Below, one piece after another: positions 46,601 through 54,275 of a stretch of 64,000 nucleotides of DNA. The notes below the pieces were generated by a model, which saw nothing but the letters and a program-made list of their open reading frames with translations, had not been told where the DNA came from and did not search any database. The position numbers and the translations under genes were made by a program. The number at the start of each line of letters is the position of its first letter. Positions within the stretch are counted from its first letter, which is position 1. This DNA comes from Limnomonas spitsbergensis (Eukaryota > Chlorophyta > Chlorophyceae > Chlamydomonadales), in the NCBI GenBank assembly GCA_037349105.1, contig JAYJMM010000100.1, positions 1,788,501-1,852,500 of the forward strand, given 5' to 3'.

Positions 46601-48667
46601 GAGTGATAAGATGGCAAGCAAGGTGCGGTCCACAGCGCCAAGGCAGCCCTCAAAGTGGAGCGCGCATCCAGGCTGGGTATCAAAGAGGTGCGAGAGGGGG
46701 GCGGGGGGGTACGTTTTAGAGACCAAAGTGGAGTATGCTCCCGGGCTGGGATCTTAAGGAGGTGAGAGGGGAGTGATAAGATGGCAAGCAAGGTGCGGTC
46801 CACAGCGCCAAGGCAGCCCTCAAAGTGGAGCGCGCATCCAGGCTGGGTATCAAAGAGGTGCGAGAGGGGGGTGAAGGGTAGGGTTTAGAGCTCAAAGTGG
46901 AGTGTGCTCCCGGTCTGGGCGTGAAGGAGGTGAAAAGGGAGTGAGAATAGGGCAAGCAGGGTGCGGTCCACAGCGCCAGGCAGCACTCAAAGTGGAGCGC
47001 GTATCCAGGCTGGGTATCAAAGATGTGCAAGAGGAGGGTGGGGGTGGGGCTTACAGCCCAAAGTGGAGGGTGCTCCCAGGCTGGGTGTTAAGGAGGTGAG
47101 AAGGGAGTGAGAATAGGGCATGCAGGGTGTGGTCCACAGCGCCAAGGCAGCCCTCAAAGTTGAGTAGGGTTTAGCGCTCGGAGTGGAGTGTGCTCTCAGG
47201 CTGGGTATAAAGGAGGGGAGAGGGGAGCAAGCGGGGTGGTATGGTTTATAGCGCCAATTAAGCCTTGAAGGTGCTTTCAGGCTGGTTATCGAAGAGGTGT
47301 GAGAGGGTGGTAGGGTTGACCTTTGGAGGTTGCGTGTGTTTCCGCTTTCCAGGATGGACAGTTGGCTGGTGGGAAGGGAGCAAGCCAGGGGCAAGCGGGA
47401 TGCAGTCCACAGCGTGAAGACGACCCTACCACCCTCAAGGTTGGAGCACGCATCCAGGATAACACGCTGGGTATCAAGGGTGCCGGGGCGGCAAGGGTTT
47501 CCAGCGCTCAAGGTGGAGTGTGTGCTTCAAGGATGGGCCTTGAGCAAGACAGGGGCAAGCGGGATGCGGTCCACTAATGGGTGAAAACGACCCTCGGGTT
47601 GGAACGCGTATCCAGGATTCCAGGCTGGATTTCATAAAGGAGCCAGGCAGCTAGGTTATCCAGCGCTCAAGGTGGAGTTTGTGCCTGGAGGATGGGCCTT
47701 GAGGAGGGGAGGAAGCAAGACAGGGGTAAGCAAGGTGCGGTCCACAGCGACAAGGCGGCCCTCGCGTTGGAGCGTGATTCCAGACTGAGCATCAAGGAGG
47801 TTCGAAGGTTCCTGGCGGCACTCGCATTGAAGTTGGTGCGCTCCTGTTGCACACTCCACCTATCCCTGTACCCAAATCCAGCCTTGTTGCAGTTCAAACC
47901 CTTGCCTCCAACTGCCCCTGACGCAGTTTCCTCCGCTCAGATGTCAACCCTGATCTGCTCCTTTCACGCTCCTCCAAACCTGTAAACCTAATATGTCCCT
48001 CTCGCAGTCTCCTCTGCGCCTGGGCAGCAAGCGAGCACAAGGTGCCCACCAGCAGGCCAGCTACGGCAGACCCACGCGCCTCTCAACTATCCTCAAATCC
48101 GCCTCGAGCCCTACAGCCGCGAGCCCAGCGGCGGCGGCAGTGACAGGTCTGGCAGGTGCGGAAGCAGTCTCGGAGACGGCGGAGTCTACGACGGCTGGTG
48201 TTGCGGGGGCCGGGCCTAACGGACGGGACGACACAACGGCCGGCGCAACAGTTTTTGCGACGGCGAGAAGCGAGCCCCCGCGCCCGACGCGCCTGCCTGC
48301 TCGGGGGGGCGCCGCTGGAGACGAGGATGGGGTCGGCGACCGGAGACCAGGCGACGGTGCCTCTCGCATTGAGGAGATTGGCGACGATTTGGGGCCCACT
48401 CCGGCGGCGGCGGCGGCGGCAGCTCAAAACACGGCAGGCGGCGGGTCATCTGGTTCTGGAGCGGGGGCGTCTAGTTCTGGAATGGGGGTGGGGGCGTCTG
48501 GTGCCGGAGCAGCGGCGTCTGGTTCTGGGGTGGGGGCGTCTAGTTCTGGGGCGGGGGCCTCTGGCTCCGGGGCAGGGGGGGGGAAACAACGGACCCGGAT
48601 GTCTAGCAGTGGGGGCGGTGATGGCGAGGGGGGCATGCGGGACAGGGGTGGGCCTCCCAGGGCCTGA
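20113..48667 (+). CDS. MKS1: MKS1, B9-domain ciliary transition-zone protein, with C-terminal Ig-like extension (20 exons)
   Basis: Component of the MKS module that gates the ciliary transition zone. Exons: 20113-20229, 20736-21324, 21569-22011, 22917-23186, 24290-24589, 24917-25072, 26444-26494, 28500-28620, 30123-30195, 30808-30884, 32088-32245, 33299-33463, 34010-34133, 41279-41361, 42277-42348, 43288-43487, 44102-44234, 45291-45416, 46438-46518, 48008-48667; phases agree throughout, about 1,332 aa against about 560 in human. MKS1 landmarks: [17 protein letters not shown] (N-terminus), [43 protein letters not shown], then the B9 domain (about 735-868) with [20 protein letters not shown] and the [12 protein letters not shown] segment, then [16 protein letters not shown]. 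Residues about 40-520 are Gln/Asn-, Ala- and Gly-rich inserts. After [17 protein letters not shown], where known MKS1 soon ends, the frame continues into an Ig-like domain and a 219-residue tail. Exon 12 could end nine bases earlier (see findings). An alternative is two genes, but the phase match at 43487/44102 argues for one. Confidence 0.93.
20270..20640 (+). repeat. ACCAGCACC-type minisatellite in MKS1 intron 1
   Basis: Irregular tandem CACCAGCACCTGCA and AGCGCCAGCAC words with longer duplicated phrases such as CACATCCATTAAGTGTAGCGC at about 20330 and 20415. Confidence 0.75.
21655..21812 (+). repeat. in-frame CAGCAGTACAAC coding repeat (Gln/Asn/Tyr tract)
   Basis: Inside MKS1 exon 3, units of 12-24 bp encode NNQQYNQQ and QYNQQ repeats. 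The tract is a Q/N/Y-rich, prion-like low-complexity segment; the reading frame is kept across all units. Confidence 0.9.
23190..23450 (+). repeat. donor-side repeats after MKS1 exon 4
   Basis: About five units with TTCTGCTGGCAGGTNTGTGGCGGGG spaced roughly 40-55 bp. Each contains an AG/GT junction, but similarity to the exon 4 end itself is weak, so origin from the exon is only possible. Confidence 0.5.
23705..23880 (+). repeat. dispersed CAGCTACA...CGGCCTATGGC repeat copy
   Basis: GCTTCAGCTACAATTTAGCTA, then CGGCCTATGGC, AAGCAAGCCCTGCTGCTTAAA, GGCCGCGGGCCGGTCAAAG and GGTCTGGTGCGCA. The best-preserved relative is at 30555-30690. Located in MKS1 intron 4. Confidence 0.7.
24755..24820 (+). repeat. 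single decoy copy of MKS1 exon 6 start
   Basis: TTGCAGAATCCCAGCCTTCG onward encodes a diverged [19 protein letters not shown], followed by no usable donor; the real exon 6 starts at 24917 with the same acceptor. Confidence 0.85.
25073..26215 (+). repeat. 105-bp tandem array copying MKS1 exon 6 3' end and donor
   Basis: Units recur exactly every 105 bp (GGAGGGGACAGAGCAACAGC at 25111, 25216, 25321, 25426, 25531, 25636, 25741, 25846), with two longer, degenerate units to about 26215. Each repeats the coding end [19 protein letters not shown] and the CAGCAG/GTGGGGG donor. In the MKS1 frame each unit has a TAG (GGGTTAG) shortly after the donor. Confidence 0.93.
26590..26640 (+). repeat. TGTAGCTGA short repeat
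   Basis: CAGCTGATGTGTAGCTGATG followed by further TGTAGCTGA words, similar to the tract at 5895-6090. Located in MKS1 intron 7. Confidence 0.6.
27063..28499 (+). repeat. 90/97-bp tandem array copying MKS1 exon 8 start, with telomere-like CCCTAAACCCTACACCC linker
   Basis: Fifteen copies of the CCCAGGGTCTGGCCTATGTG acceptor and coding start ([14 protein letters not shown]) precede the real exon 8, spaced 90 bp for the first four and 97 bp after that. Each linker contains ACCCTAAACCCTACACCCTA, a telomere-like word. Two sequence classes alternate: GAGCTGCTTCTGCTATCCTT and GAGCGGCCGCTGCTGTCTAT; the true exon belongs to the second. Confidence 0.94.
29050..29495 (+). repeat. GGGTGGGGTGTAATT minisatellite
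   Basis: Some 27 units of 13-16 bp, variants GGGTGGGGTGTAATT and GGGTGGGGTGGCATT, in MKS1 intron 8. Strong strand asymmetry (G on plus), with potential for G-quadruplex structure. Confidence 0.9.
30198..30370 (+). repeat. GAGGAGGGGAAG purine tract
   Basis: Pure-purine simple repeat directly after MKS1 exon 9. A copy of the exon 9 end (GAGCCCAAGCTGG) recurs at about 30408-30422, showing the same exon-edge duplication. Confidence 0.8.
30555..30690 (+). repeat. dispersed CAGCTACA...CGGCCTACGGC repeat copy
   Basis: GCTTCAGCTACAATTCAGCT, then CATCACGGCCTACGGC, GGTCTGGTGCAGGAAGCCCT, GGCCGTAGGCTGGTCAAGG. Shares order and wording with 23705-23880. Additional CAGCTACAATTCAGC words sit at 30940-31060 and 31165. 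Confidence 0.7.
31205..32087 (+). repeat. decoy copies of MKS1 exon 11 acceptor and start
   Basis: Eight or so copies of CCTTGCAGCCAATCCNGACAG (about 31230, 31365, 31500, 31563, 31703, 31778, 31846, 31942, 32000), several running into GCTTCCGCCTGCTGCTGCTG (coding SFRLLLLG). They are separated by CTT/CTG triplet runs, which look like expanded pieces of the Leu codons. The real exon begins at 32088. Confidence 0.88.
32262..32425 (+). repeat. three copies of MKS1 exon 11 donor edge
   Basis: GGGCATGCTGAGGGTGAGAN (coding GMLR then the GTGAG donor) recurs at about 32289, 32343 and 32400 after the true end at 32245. Confidence 0.85.
32520..32750 (+). repeat. GT/GTGCGTGTTC microsatellite
   Basis: About 230 bp of GTGTGTGC and GTGCGTGTTC repeats in MKS1 intron 11. 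No coding meaning. Confidence 0.95.
32975..33298 (+). repeat. decoy of MKS1 exon 12 start and 60-bp repeats before it
   Basis: TTCCAGGGCGTGACCCACTT at about 32977 copies the exon 12 acceptor and first codons (GVTHFNRI). It is followed by four units of about 60 bp with CACATGTNCACACCCCTGTTCAGAAC, leading to the true acceptor at 33298. Confidence 0.85.
33540..33720 (+). repeat. decoy copies of MKS1 exon 12 end
   Basis: CTGATGCAGGACAGCGGGGTTGGGG at about 33545 and ATCATGCAGGAAAGCAGGGTTG near 33642 copy the exon 12 end, including the GGGGTTGGG segment that I take as its donor. Confidence 0.75.
34467..41278 (+). repeat. 131-bp tandem array, 52 units, copying MKS1 exon 14 acceptor and start
   Basis: From the first copied acceptor (exon-like start 34467) to the true exon 14 start (41279) is 6,812 bp, exactly 52 x 131. 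Each unit holds TATCGCAGGCACCACCCGCG (acceptor plus [11 protein letters not shown] codons), then ATGAGTAGTACGCAGTGCC and a C-rich linker. Units vary at a few fixed sites: CGCGACAAA or CGCAATAAA; CAGGAG or CAGTAG (a stop in the exon frame); CCCCCCGTG or CCCCACGTG; CTCCTT or CTCATT. Variant order shows a 14-unit (1,834-bp) higher-order repeat, e.g. AAAGGTCAGTAG at 37888 and again at 39722. Confidence 0.97.
41394..41870 (+). repeat. decoy copies of MKS1 exon 14 donor edge
   Basis: Five or six copies of the CAGCCCCTGGTGGGTGNNAG donor region (coding SQPL) at about 41394-41425, 41455-41482, 41512, 41695 and 41798, mixed with AAACCCTGCC words. Confidence 0.8.
42460..42940 (+). repeat. repeats in MKS1 intron 15
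   Basis: CACCCTCACCCAAACCCTTGTCCC/CTTGCTCTCC phrases recur about four times with a GGGATCCTCAATTGCGAGGG motif. An AT-only palindromic tract (AAATAAATAAATATTTATTT) lies at about 42626-42652. Confidence 0.6.
43155..43203 (+). repeat. single decoy copy of MKS1 exon 16 start
   Basis: ACAAGTGCGTCTGCACATCG onward encodes [14 protein letters not shown], a diverged version of [13 protein letters not shown] in the true exon at 43288. Confidence 0.9.
43530..43965 (+). repeat. decoy copies of MKS1 exon 16 end and donor
   Basis: Four copies of the GTGGTGGCCAGGGCCAGATC-AAGGTGG exon end (coding VVARARS) at about 43556, 43650, 43757 and 43860, with intron phrases such as CATATGTAC and CTGTACNGGGCA. Confidence 0.85.
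44590..45290 (+). repeat. decoy copies of the Ig exon (exon 18) acceptor and start
   Basis: Copies of CCCCAGGGTCTTGAACCGCT and the following GCTACCTCTGGTACAAGGA at about 44607-44660, 44745-44775, 44896-44945, 45032-45085 and 45169-45215, spaced about 137 bp. The true exon starts at 45291; older copies carry stops. Confidence 0.9.
45430..46060 (+). repeat. decoy copies of the Ig exon (exon 18) end and donor
   Basis: GGGCAGTACCACTGCCAGGT (coding GQYHCQ plus donor) recurs at about 45480, 45615 and 45725, and more weakly near 46036 (ATGTCACTGTCAGGTGGG), separated by G runs. Confidence 0.85.
46068..46130 (+). repeat. CAGACAGATC short tandem repeat
   Basis: Six units of about 10 bp (CAGACAGATC / CAGGCAGATC) in MKS1 intron 18. 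Confidence 0.85.
46610..47810 (+). repeat. tandem near-complete copies of MKS1 exon 19
   Basis: At least seven copies of GGTGCGGTCCACAGCGCCAAG ... CGCATCCAGGCTGGGTATCAAAGAGGTG, at about 46621, 46793, 46966, 47128, 47395, 47566 and 47736. These cover most of the 81-bp exon including its donor and decay with distance. The first two differ little from the true exon (46438-46518) and may be the youngest. Confidence 0.9.
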
Positions 48668-48760
48668 ATCTTTCTTTACTCGAGGTTTACTTGATGGGGA
48701 TGGACGGGCATTTGAGGGCGGGGGCAACGTTACGGCTACCAGGCATGGCCATGGTGATAG

Positions 48761-48819
48761 GTCAATGACATAACACCTCTGGGCCCTGCTCAAAAAGGCT
48801 CGGCCGCGTGGGCGCCCAC
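48761..48819 (-). repeat. dispersed GGCGCCCACGCGGCCGA element, copy
   Basis: Reverse-strand copy 94 bp after the MKS1 stop: GTCAATGACATAACACCTCT, GGGCCCTGCTCAAAAAGGCT, CGGCCGCGTGGGCGCCCAC. Probably lies in the 3' UTR of the MKS1 transcript. Confidence 0.85.
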
Positions 48820-48950
48820 GGTCCCATGGTTTAGAACAGTGCATACCCTGCCCTGTCCCATGGTGATAGTTGTTGAACTGTTAATGGGAGGCATGGAGGG
48901 GAGGGGAGCCGCGACCCATAAGTGGGTCAGAAGTGCCCCCCTCCTGGCTG

Positions 48951-48955
48951 TGTAA
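48951..48955 (+). terminator. candidate TGTAA polyadenylation signal of MKS1
   Basis: TGTAA 284 bp after the MKS1 stop codon, inside GGCTGTGTAAAGTT; green-algal type signal. Tentative. Confidence 0.35.
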
Positions 48956-51900
48956 AGTTTATACAGTCCAACAGAGCATCACATTTGATGCATGGGACAT
49001 GTGCACTAAATACGGGCACAGGCACTGAATACGCTAGGACAGCGAATAAACAGCCAGTGCCCCCCGTGGGCAAGCAACCAGCACACAACCACCGAGCAGT
49101 ACCGCGGGGGCAAAAAGGAGTTTGTTAGCCGCATGGGCCGTGAATTGTTTGTTGATCCGCTATGCCTCGGCACGATGCATGGGGAAATACGCGGAGATGC
49201 CTCTCTGGGCGCGTTCTGTGTTTCTTTTTCCCGTCCTGTACTTAACATGCACCATTGACTGTCGGACATCATCACAGGGAGCATGAACAAGGAACCTGCA
49301 CTGTTGCCTGTCGGACACTGTCAGGTGTTCACTGAATAAAGGGGTGCCGATGTGGTGTACCAGTTGTTGTCGGACAGTTGGATTGCCCACACAGCTGAGC
49401 CTCTTTCAACTGGGCCCAGAGTTGTAACACCATCAACTATAGCCTCATTACCTACCAGGCACTGTGTCTTGTGGTTCAACTGGGAGCCACCCAATTGGGA
49501 TCAAATCACCCACTTGCTAGCAACTGGGAGCCGCCCAATTGGAATCAAAGCACCCACTTGCTAGCAACTAGGAGCCGCTCAATTGGTATCAAAGCACCCA
49601 CTCGCTAGCATTTTGAAAATGGCCAGGCAGTGCCAGAGGAAAACACGGAGCAAGTAAAAAGGTGCGAGAAGAAATGATAGATAGGTCATGTGAAGATTTC
49701 TCCGTACAGTGCCGCACTATGACTATTGTTTGGGATAGGTGCCCGCAAAACGGTACTAGCATAATATAAATCAGGGCAATGGGGGAGAAACCGCCCCCCC
49801 CCCCAGAAACAGCCCACACATAACCACAGACAAGTGGCCAGCGTCAATGACGTTACATCTTTGGGTCTTGTAAAAGGCTCAGCCACGTAGGCGCTGGACT
49901 GTTCTGGGCGAGAGGAAAATAAACGAATGGCTAGAGGAGAAAGGAAAGAAGACGGAAAATGTAACCCCCAAAAAGGAAGTCTGAACATTCCCCAGCTCTC
50001 CCAGATCCTAGCCCTGAAGAAACAGGAAAAACAAACATACCGTAGAACGGGTTTCACTCCGCGTTTAATTAATTCCTCGCGGGGGTGCGCGGAGTACATG
50101 CGCGATAGAATATTAAATAGCAACTAATTTGGGGGGGGTGCGGAGTTGTGTTTCCGGCACGGTATATTAAAAAAATTCAGCTGCGCGTGTGTGGAGTATG
50201 GTACTTTTTTGCTGCGCGACGAATTTGATATAATTATTCTGAAAAGGGGTGCGCGGAGTTTAACCGGTACCGTGCAGCTGATCAGGAAAACCAATAAAAG
50301 AGGAAATAAGGTGAAGGGACTCGCTTACAAGGCAAAGACACGTTATCGCCTCAATTTAGCCGCTGACCTGTTGAATCTTAGTACCTGGCTGTGCCAAAAG
50401 TACATGGGCCTTACCTTAAGCGCCCTCGGCCAGTAGGAAATGTTACTGCCCGAGCAAGTTGCTGAATTGGGCTCAGCCTCGGTACCTGGCTGCGCCCAAA
50501 TTTCTTGGGCCTTACCTCCGGTTCCCGTGGCTAGTCAATGACATAACACCACTGGGCCCTGCTAAAAAAGGCTCGGCCGTGTAGGCGCCCAACTGTCTCG
50601 TTGGGAGAAAATATTAGTTCCCTTGGCTATTTTATGACTTCATTCCTCTGGGCCCTGCTTAATTAAGTTCGGCCTCGTCGGCAAACATTAAGTCAGCTAG
50701 GAAAGTCAAGGTAGAGGGCACAGGAGGAAGAAGGTAAGCAAGTAAGTCCCTTGGCTAGTAGGATATGCTTTTGCCCCGGTCATAGCCCTTGACTGCGCGC
50801 AGCCTCTGTTCCCGACTGCGCCCAACTAACTTGGGCCTTACCTCCGGTTCTATTAACTAGCAGGACATGCTATTGCCATGAGCAAGGCGCTAAATTGCGC
50901 GCAGCCTCGGTTCCCGACTGCACAAATTTCTTGGGCCTTACCTCCGGTTCACGTGGCTAGTCAATAACGTTACACCTCTGGGCCCTGCTAAAAAAGGCTC
51001 GGCCGCACGGGCGCCCAACTGTCTCGTTGGGAGAAAATAAAAGGAAGGTCAGGTTCCCTTGGCTAGTAGGACATCCTGTTGCCCTTAGCAGGGTACTCAT
51101 TGCGCTGCCCCAAATCACGTCGGCCTTAATTCCATTGCCCTTGGCTGGTAGGACATGCCGTTGCCTAGAGGCGCTGAACAGCATGCCTGTTATTTGAGGA
51201 GATATAACCTAAACATACAGATAAATTGTGCTTATTAGAGGGAGCTGATATGCCCCCATTCCACAATTTCTTATATGGTGAGTCCACTACTCCTTCTCTG
51301 CAGAAGCTGCAGGCAGGCTGTCCCTGCACCCCTTCATGGATGAACATTTAACTAATGGTGGCACCTGCTGCTTAGTAAAAATACGTTTAGGCCCTGCGGT
51401 TACAAAAACCCTTGACAAGTTGCCTTACGAAATTCTCACGAAGGCAATGCACGTCCACGGTACAATAACATCAGCCCCCCTCCTATTACTGGTACCATGA
51501 AATAACAGCCGTTCATACTGTTATCTGCATACCTAAGTAGCATGGAACTCAGGTGTCGGACTTGGTCTTGTCTGCCTTCCCGGCCTCTCCTTTTGTTCTT
51601 TCCCCCCCCTCTTCCTTCATTTCAGTGTCTTCTTTTCTCCCTTCTGATCAGTTGGGCGCCCACGCGGCCGATCTTTGAGCGGGCCCAGAGGTGCAATGTT
51701 ATTGACCTAAGTAGCATAGGATTAAGCCCGTTTGTAAGTATCTAGACTCTAGACTGCACCTTAATACAGGGCTTGCACAGCGCGTAACAGGACTGAAGAC
51801 GTGGACATGCTCTGTGCTCAGACAAATGCCGCCTTTAACGACAGGTGCCGCCTTTAACGACAAATGCCGCCTTTAACGACATGTGCAGATTTAGAAGAGG

Positions 51901-52017
51901 GGCGCTTCAGGTACATTTTGGGTGCTTAAGTTGCAAGTTAGGTACATCACGGCCTACGGCCGAGGTGGCCTGCTATAACACTGTATATGCTGTTTAACCC
52001 CCCTGCTCCGATTTAGA
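48956..52017. other. gene-free AT-richer region with dispersed repeat copies
   Basis: No exon was recognised. Holds copies of the GGCGCCC element at 49390-49440 (degenerate, +), 49843-49896 (-), 50534-50595 (-), 50631-50685 (-, diverged), 50959-51020 (-) and 51651-51707 (+). AACTGGGAGCCGCCCAATTG-type units are repeated three times at about 49480-49600. Phrases such as TTGGGCCTTACCTCCGGTTC are repeated at about 50505, 50840 and 50930. A CAGGTACA/CATCACGGCCTACGGCC fragment of the second dispersed family lies near 51905-51970. Confidence 0.6.
51544..51707 (+). repeat. 164-bp dispersed repeat ending in the GGCGCCC element (copy 1)
   Basis: GGAACTCAGGTGTCGGACTTGG, a pyrimidine-rich middle, GTGTCTTCTTTTCTCCCTTC, then GTTGGGCGCCCACGCGGCCG and GGGCCCAGAGGTGCAATG. 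Nearly the same sequence is found at 53871-54029, so the element is longer than its conserved 57-bp 3' part. Confidence 0.85.
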
Positions 52018-53635
52018 TTTGATCCTTGGCCGCCCAGCCATCCAGGTAGATCCTTGGCCGCCCAGCCAGCTAGGTAGATCCTTGCCCGCCAAGCCAGCTA
52101 CGTAGATCCTTGGCTGCCCAGCCAGCTAGGTAGATCCTTGGCCGCCCAGCCAGCTAGGTAGATCCTTGGCCGCCCAGCCAGCTAGGTAGATCCTTGGCCG
52201 CCCGGCCAGCTACGTAGATCCTTGGCCGCCCAGCCAGCTAGGTAGATCCTTGGCCGCCCAGCCAGCCAGGTAGATCCTTGGCCGCCCAGCCAGCTAGGTA
52301 GATCCTTGGCCACCCAGCCAGCTAGGTACATCTTTGGCCGCCCAGCCAGCCAGGTAGATCCTTGGCCGCCCAGCCAGCTAGGTAGATCCTTGGCCGCCCA
52401 GCCAGCTAGGTAGATCCTTGGCCGCCCTACAAGCTACGTAGATCCTTGGCCGCCCAGCCAGCCAGGTAGATCCTTGGCCGCCCAGCCAGCTAGGTAGATC
52501 CTTGGCCGCCCAGCAAGCTACGTAGATCCTTGGCTGCCCAGCGAGCTAGGTAGATCCTTGGCCGCCCAGCCAGCTAGGTAGATCCTTGGCTGCCCAGCCA
52601 GCTAGGTAGATCCTTGGCTGCCCAGCCAGCTAGGTAGATCCTTGGCCGCCCAGCCAGCTAGGTAGATCCTTGGCCGCCCAGCCAGCTAGGTAGATCCTTG
52701 GCCGCCCAGCCAGCTAGGTAGATCCTTGGCCGCCCAGCCAGCTAGGTAGATCCTTGGCTGCCCAGCCAGCTAGGTAGATCCTTGGCCGCCCAGCCAGCTA
52801 GGTAGATCCTTGGCCGCCCAGCCAGCTAGGTAGATCCTTGGCCGCCCATCCAGCTAGGTAGATCCTTGGCCACCCAGCCAGCTAGGTAGATCCTTGGCTG
52901 CCCAGCCAGCTAGGTAGATCCTTGGCCGCCCAGCCAGATAGGTAGATCCTTGGCCGCCCAGCCAGCTAGGTAGATCCTTGGCCGCCCTGCCAGCTAGGTA
53001 GATCCTTGGCCGCCCAGCCAGCCAGGTAGATCTTTGGCCGCCCAGCCAGATAGGTAGATCCTTGGCCGCCCAGCCAGCTAGGTAGATCCTTGGCCGCCCA
53101 GCAAGCTACGTAGATCCTTGGCCGCCCAGCCAGATAGGTAGATCCTTGCCCGCCAAGCCAGCTAGGTAGATCCTTGGCCGCCCAGCCAGCTAGGTAGATC
53201 CTTGGCCGCCCAGCCAGCTAGGTAGATCCTTGGCTGCCCAGCCAGATAGGTAGATCCTTGGCCGCCCAGCCAGCTAGGTAGATCCTTGGCCGCCCAGCCA
53301 GCCAGGTAGATCCTTGGCCGCCCAGCCAGCCAGGTAGATCCTTGGCCGCCCAGCAAGCTACGTAGATCCTTGGCCGCCCAGCCAGCTAGGTAGATCCTTG
53401 CCCGCCCAGCCAGCTAGGTAGATCCTTGGCCGCCCAGCCAGCTAGGTAGATCCTTGGCCGCCCAGCCAGCTAGGTAGATCCTTGGCTGCCCAGCGAGCTA
53501 GGTAGGTCCTTGGCCGCCCAGCCAGCTAGGTAGATCCTTGGCTGCCCAGCCAGCTAGGTAGATCCTTGGCTGCCCAGCCAGCTAGGTAGATCCTTGGCCG
53601 CCCAGCCAGCTAGGTAGATCCTTGGCCGCCCAGCA
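52018..53635 (+). repeat. 28-bp minisatellite, about 58 units
   Basis: Unit TAGATCCTTGGCCGCCCAGC + CAGCTAGG. Spacing is constant at 28 bp; substitutions are common (GCCAGATA, GCAAGCTA, GGCTGCCC) but almost no length change is seen. Not derived from any exon in the window. Short open frames within it are artefacts. Confidence 0.96.
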
Positions 53636-53870
53636 GACTTCCAAATAAATGAAGCCGGTGGTTTAATTGGCTAGCAGTACCTGTATGTTAAACACAGGTT
53701 TGCACATGCCCTTTTGGTCCTTTCTTTCTTTTGTTGTTTACCCCCTTTTTAGTTTCTTCTCTTCTCCCTTCTTATCAGTGGGGCGCCCTCGCGGCCAAGC
53801 AGGGGTGGGATACGCTTGCTTCTGTGGATTTTTCCTTTCTCAGGAGCTTTGTTGAGTGCTAGTCTCTAGT

Positions 53871-54029
53871 GGAACTCAGGTGTCGGACTTGGTCTTCTCT
53901 GCCTTCCCGGCCTCTCCTTTTGTTCCTGCCCCCCCCTCTTCCTTTTAGTGTCTTCTTTTCTCCTTTCTGAACAGTTGGGCGCCCACGCGGCCCAGCTTTG
54001 AGCGGGCCCAGAGGTGTAACGTTTTTGAC
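53871..54029 (+). repeat. dispersed repeat ending in the GGCGCCC element (copy 2)
   Basis: Matches 51544-51707 over its full length with a few substitutions and small indels, including GTCGGACTTGGTCTTCTCTG and the closing GGGCCCAGAGGTGTAACG. Confidence 0.85.
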
Positions 54030-54204
54030 AGGCTCGTCCCTTCACATTTTTTTCCACCCTTTCTTTGGTTTCCTTGACCACCTCTTTTTGTTTCTTTCCT
54101 CCCAACCCCAATAAGGCGCACACGCGGCCGAATTTTCAGCAGGGCCCAGGGAGGATACGTCATTGACATGACAGGCTGCTCGGCTATTCACTTAAGAAGG
54201 GGCC

Positions 54205-54275
54205 CCCAGGGAAAATGGTCCAGTGGTATAACACTGGTGGCATCCATACCCAGAGGTTGAGGGACCCGCCACACG
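54205..54275 (+). other. tRNA-like segment (possible polymerase III boxes)
   Basis: TGGTCCAGTGGTATAACACT resembles an A box, and GAGGTTGAGGGACCCGCC about 35 bp later weakly resembles a B box (GGTTCGANNCC). I could not fold a convincing cloverleaf, so this is at best a tRNA-derived SINE head or a relic. Confidence 0.25.
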
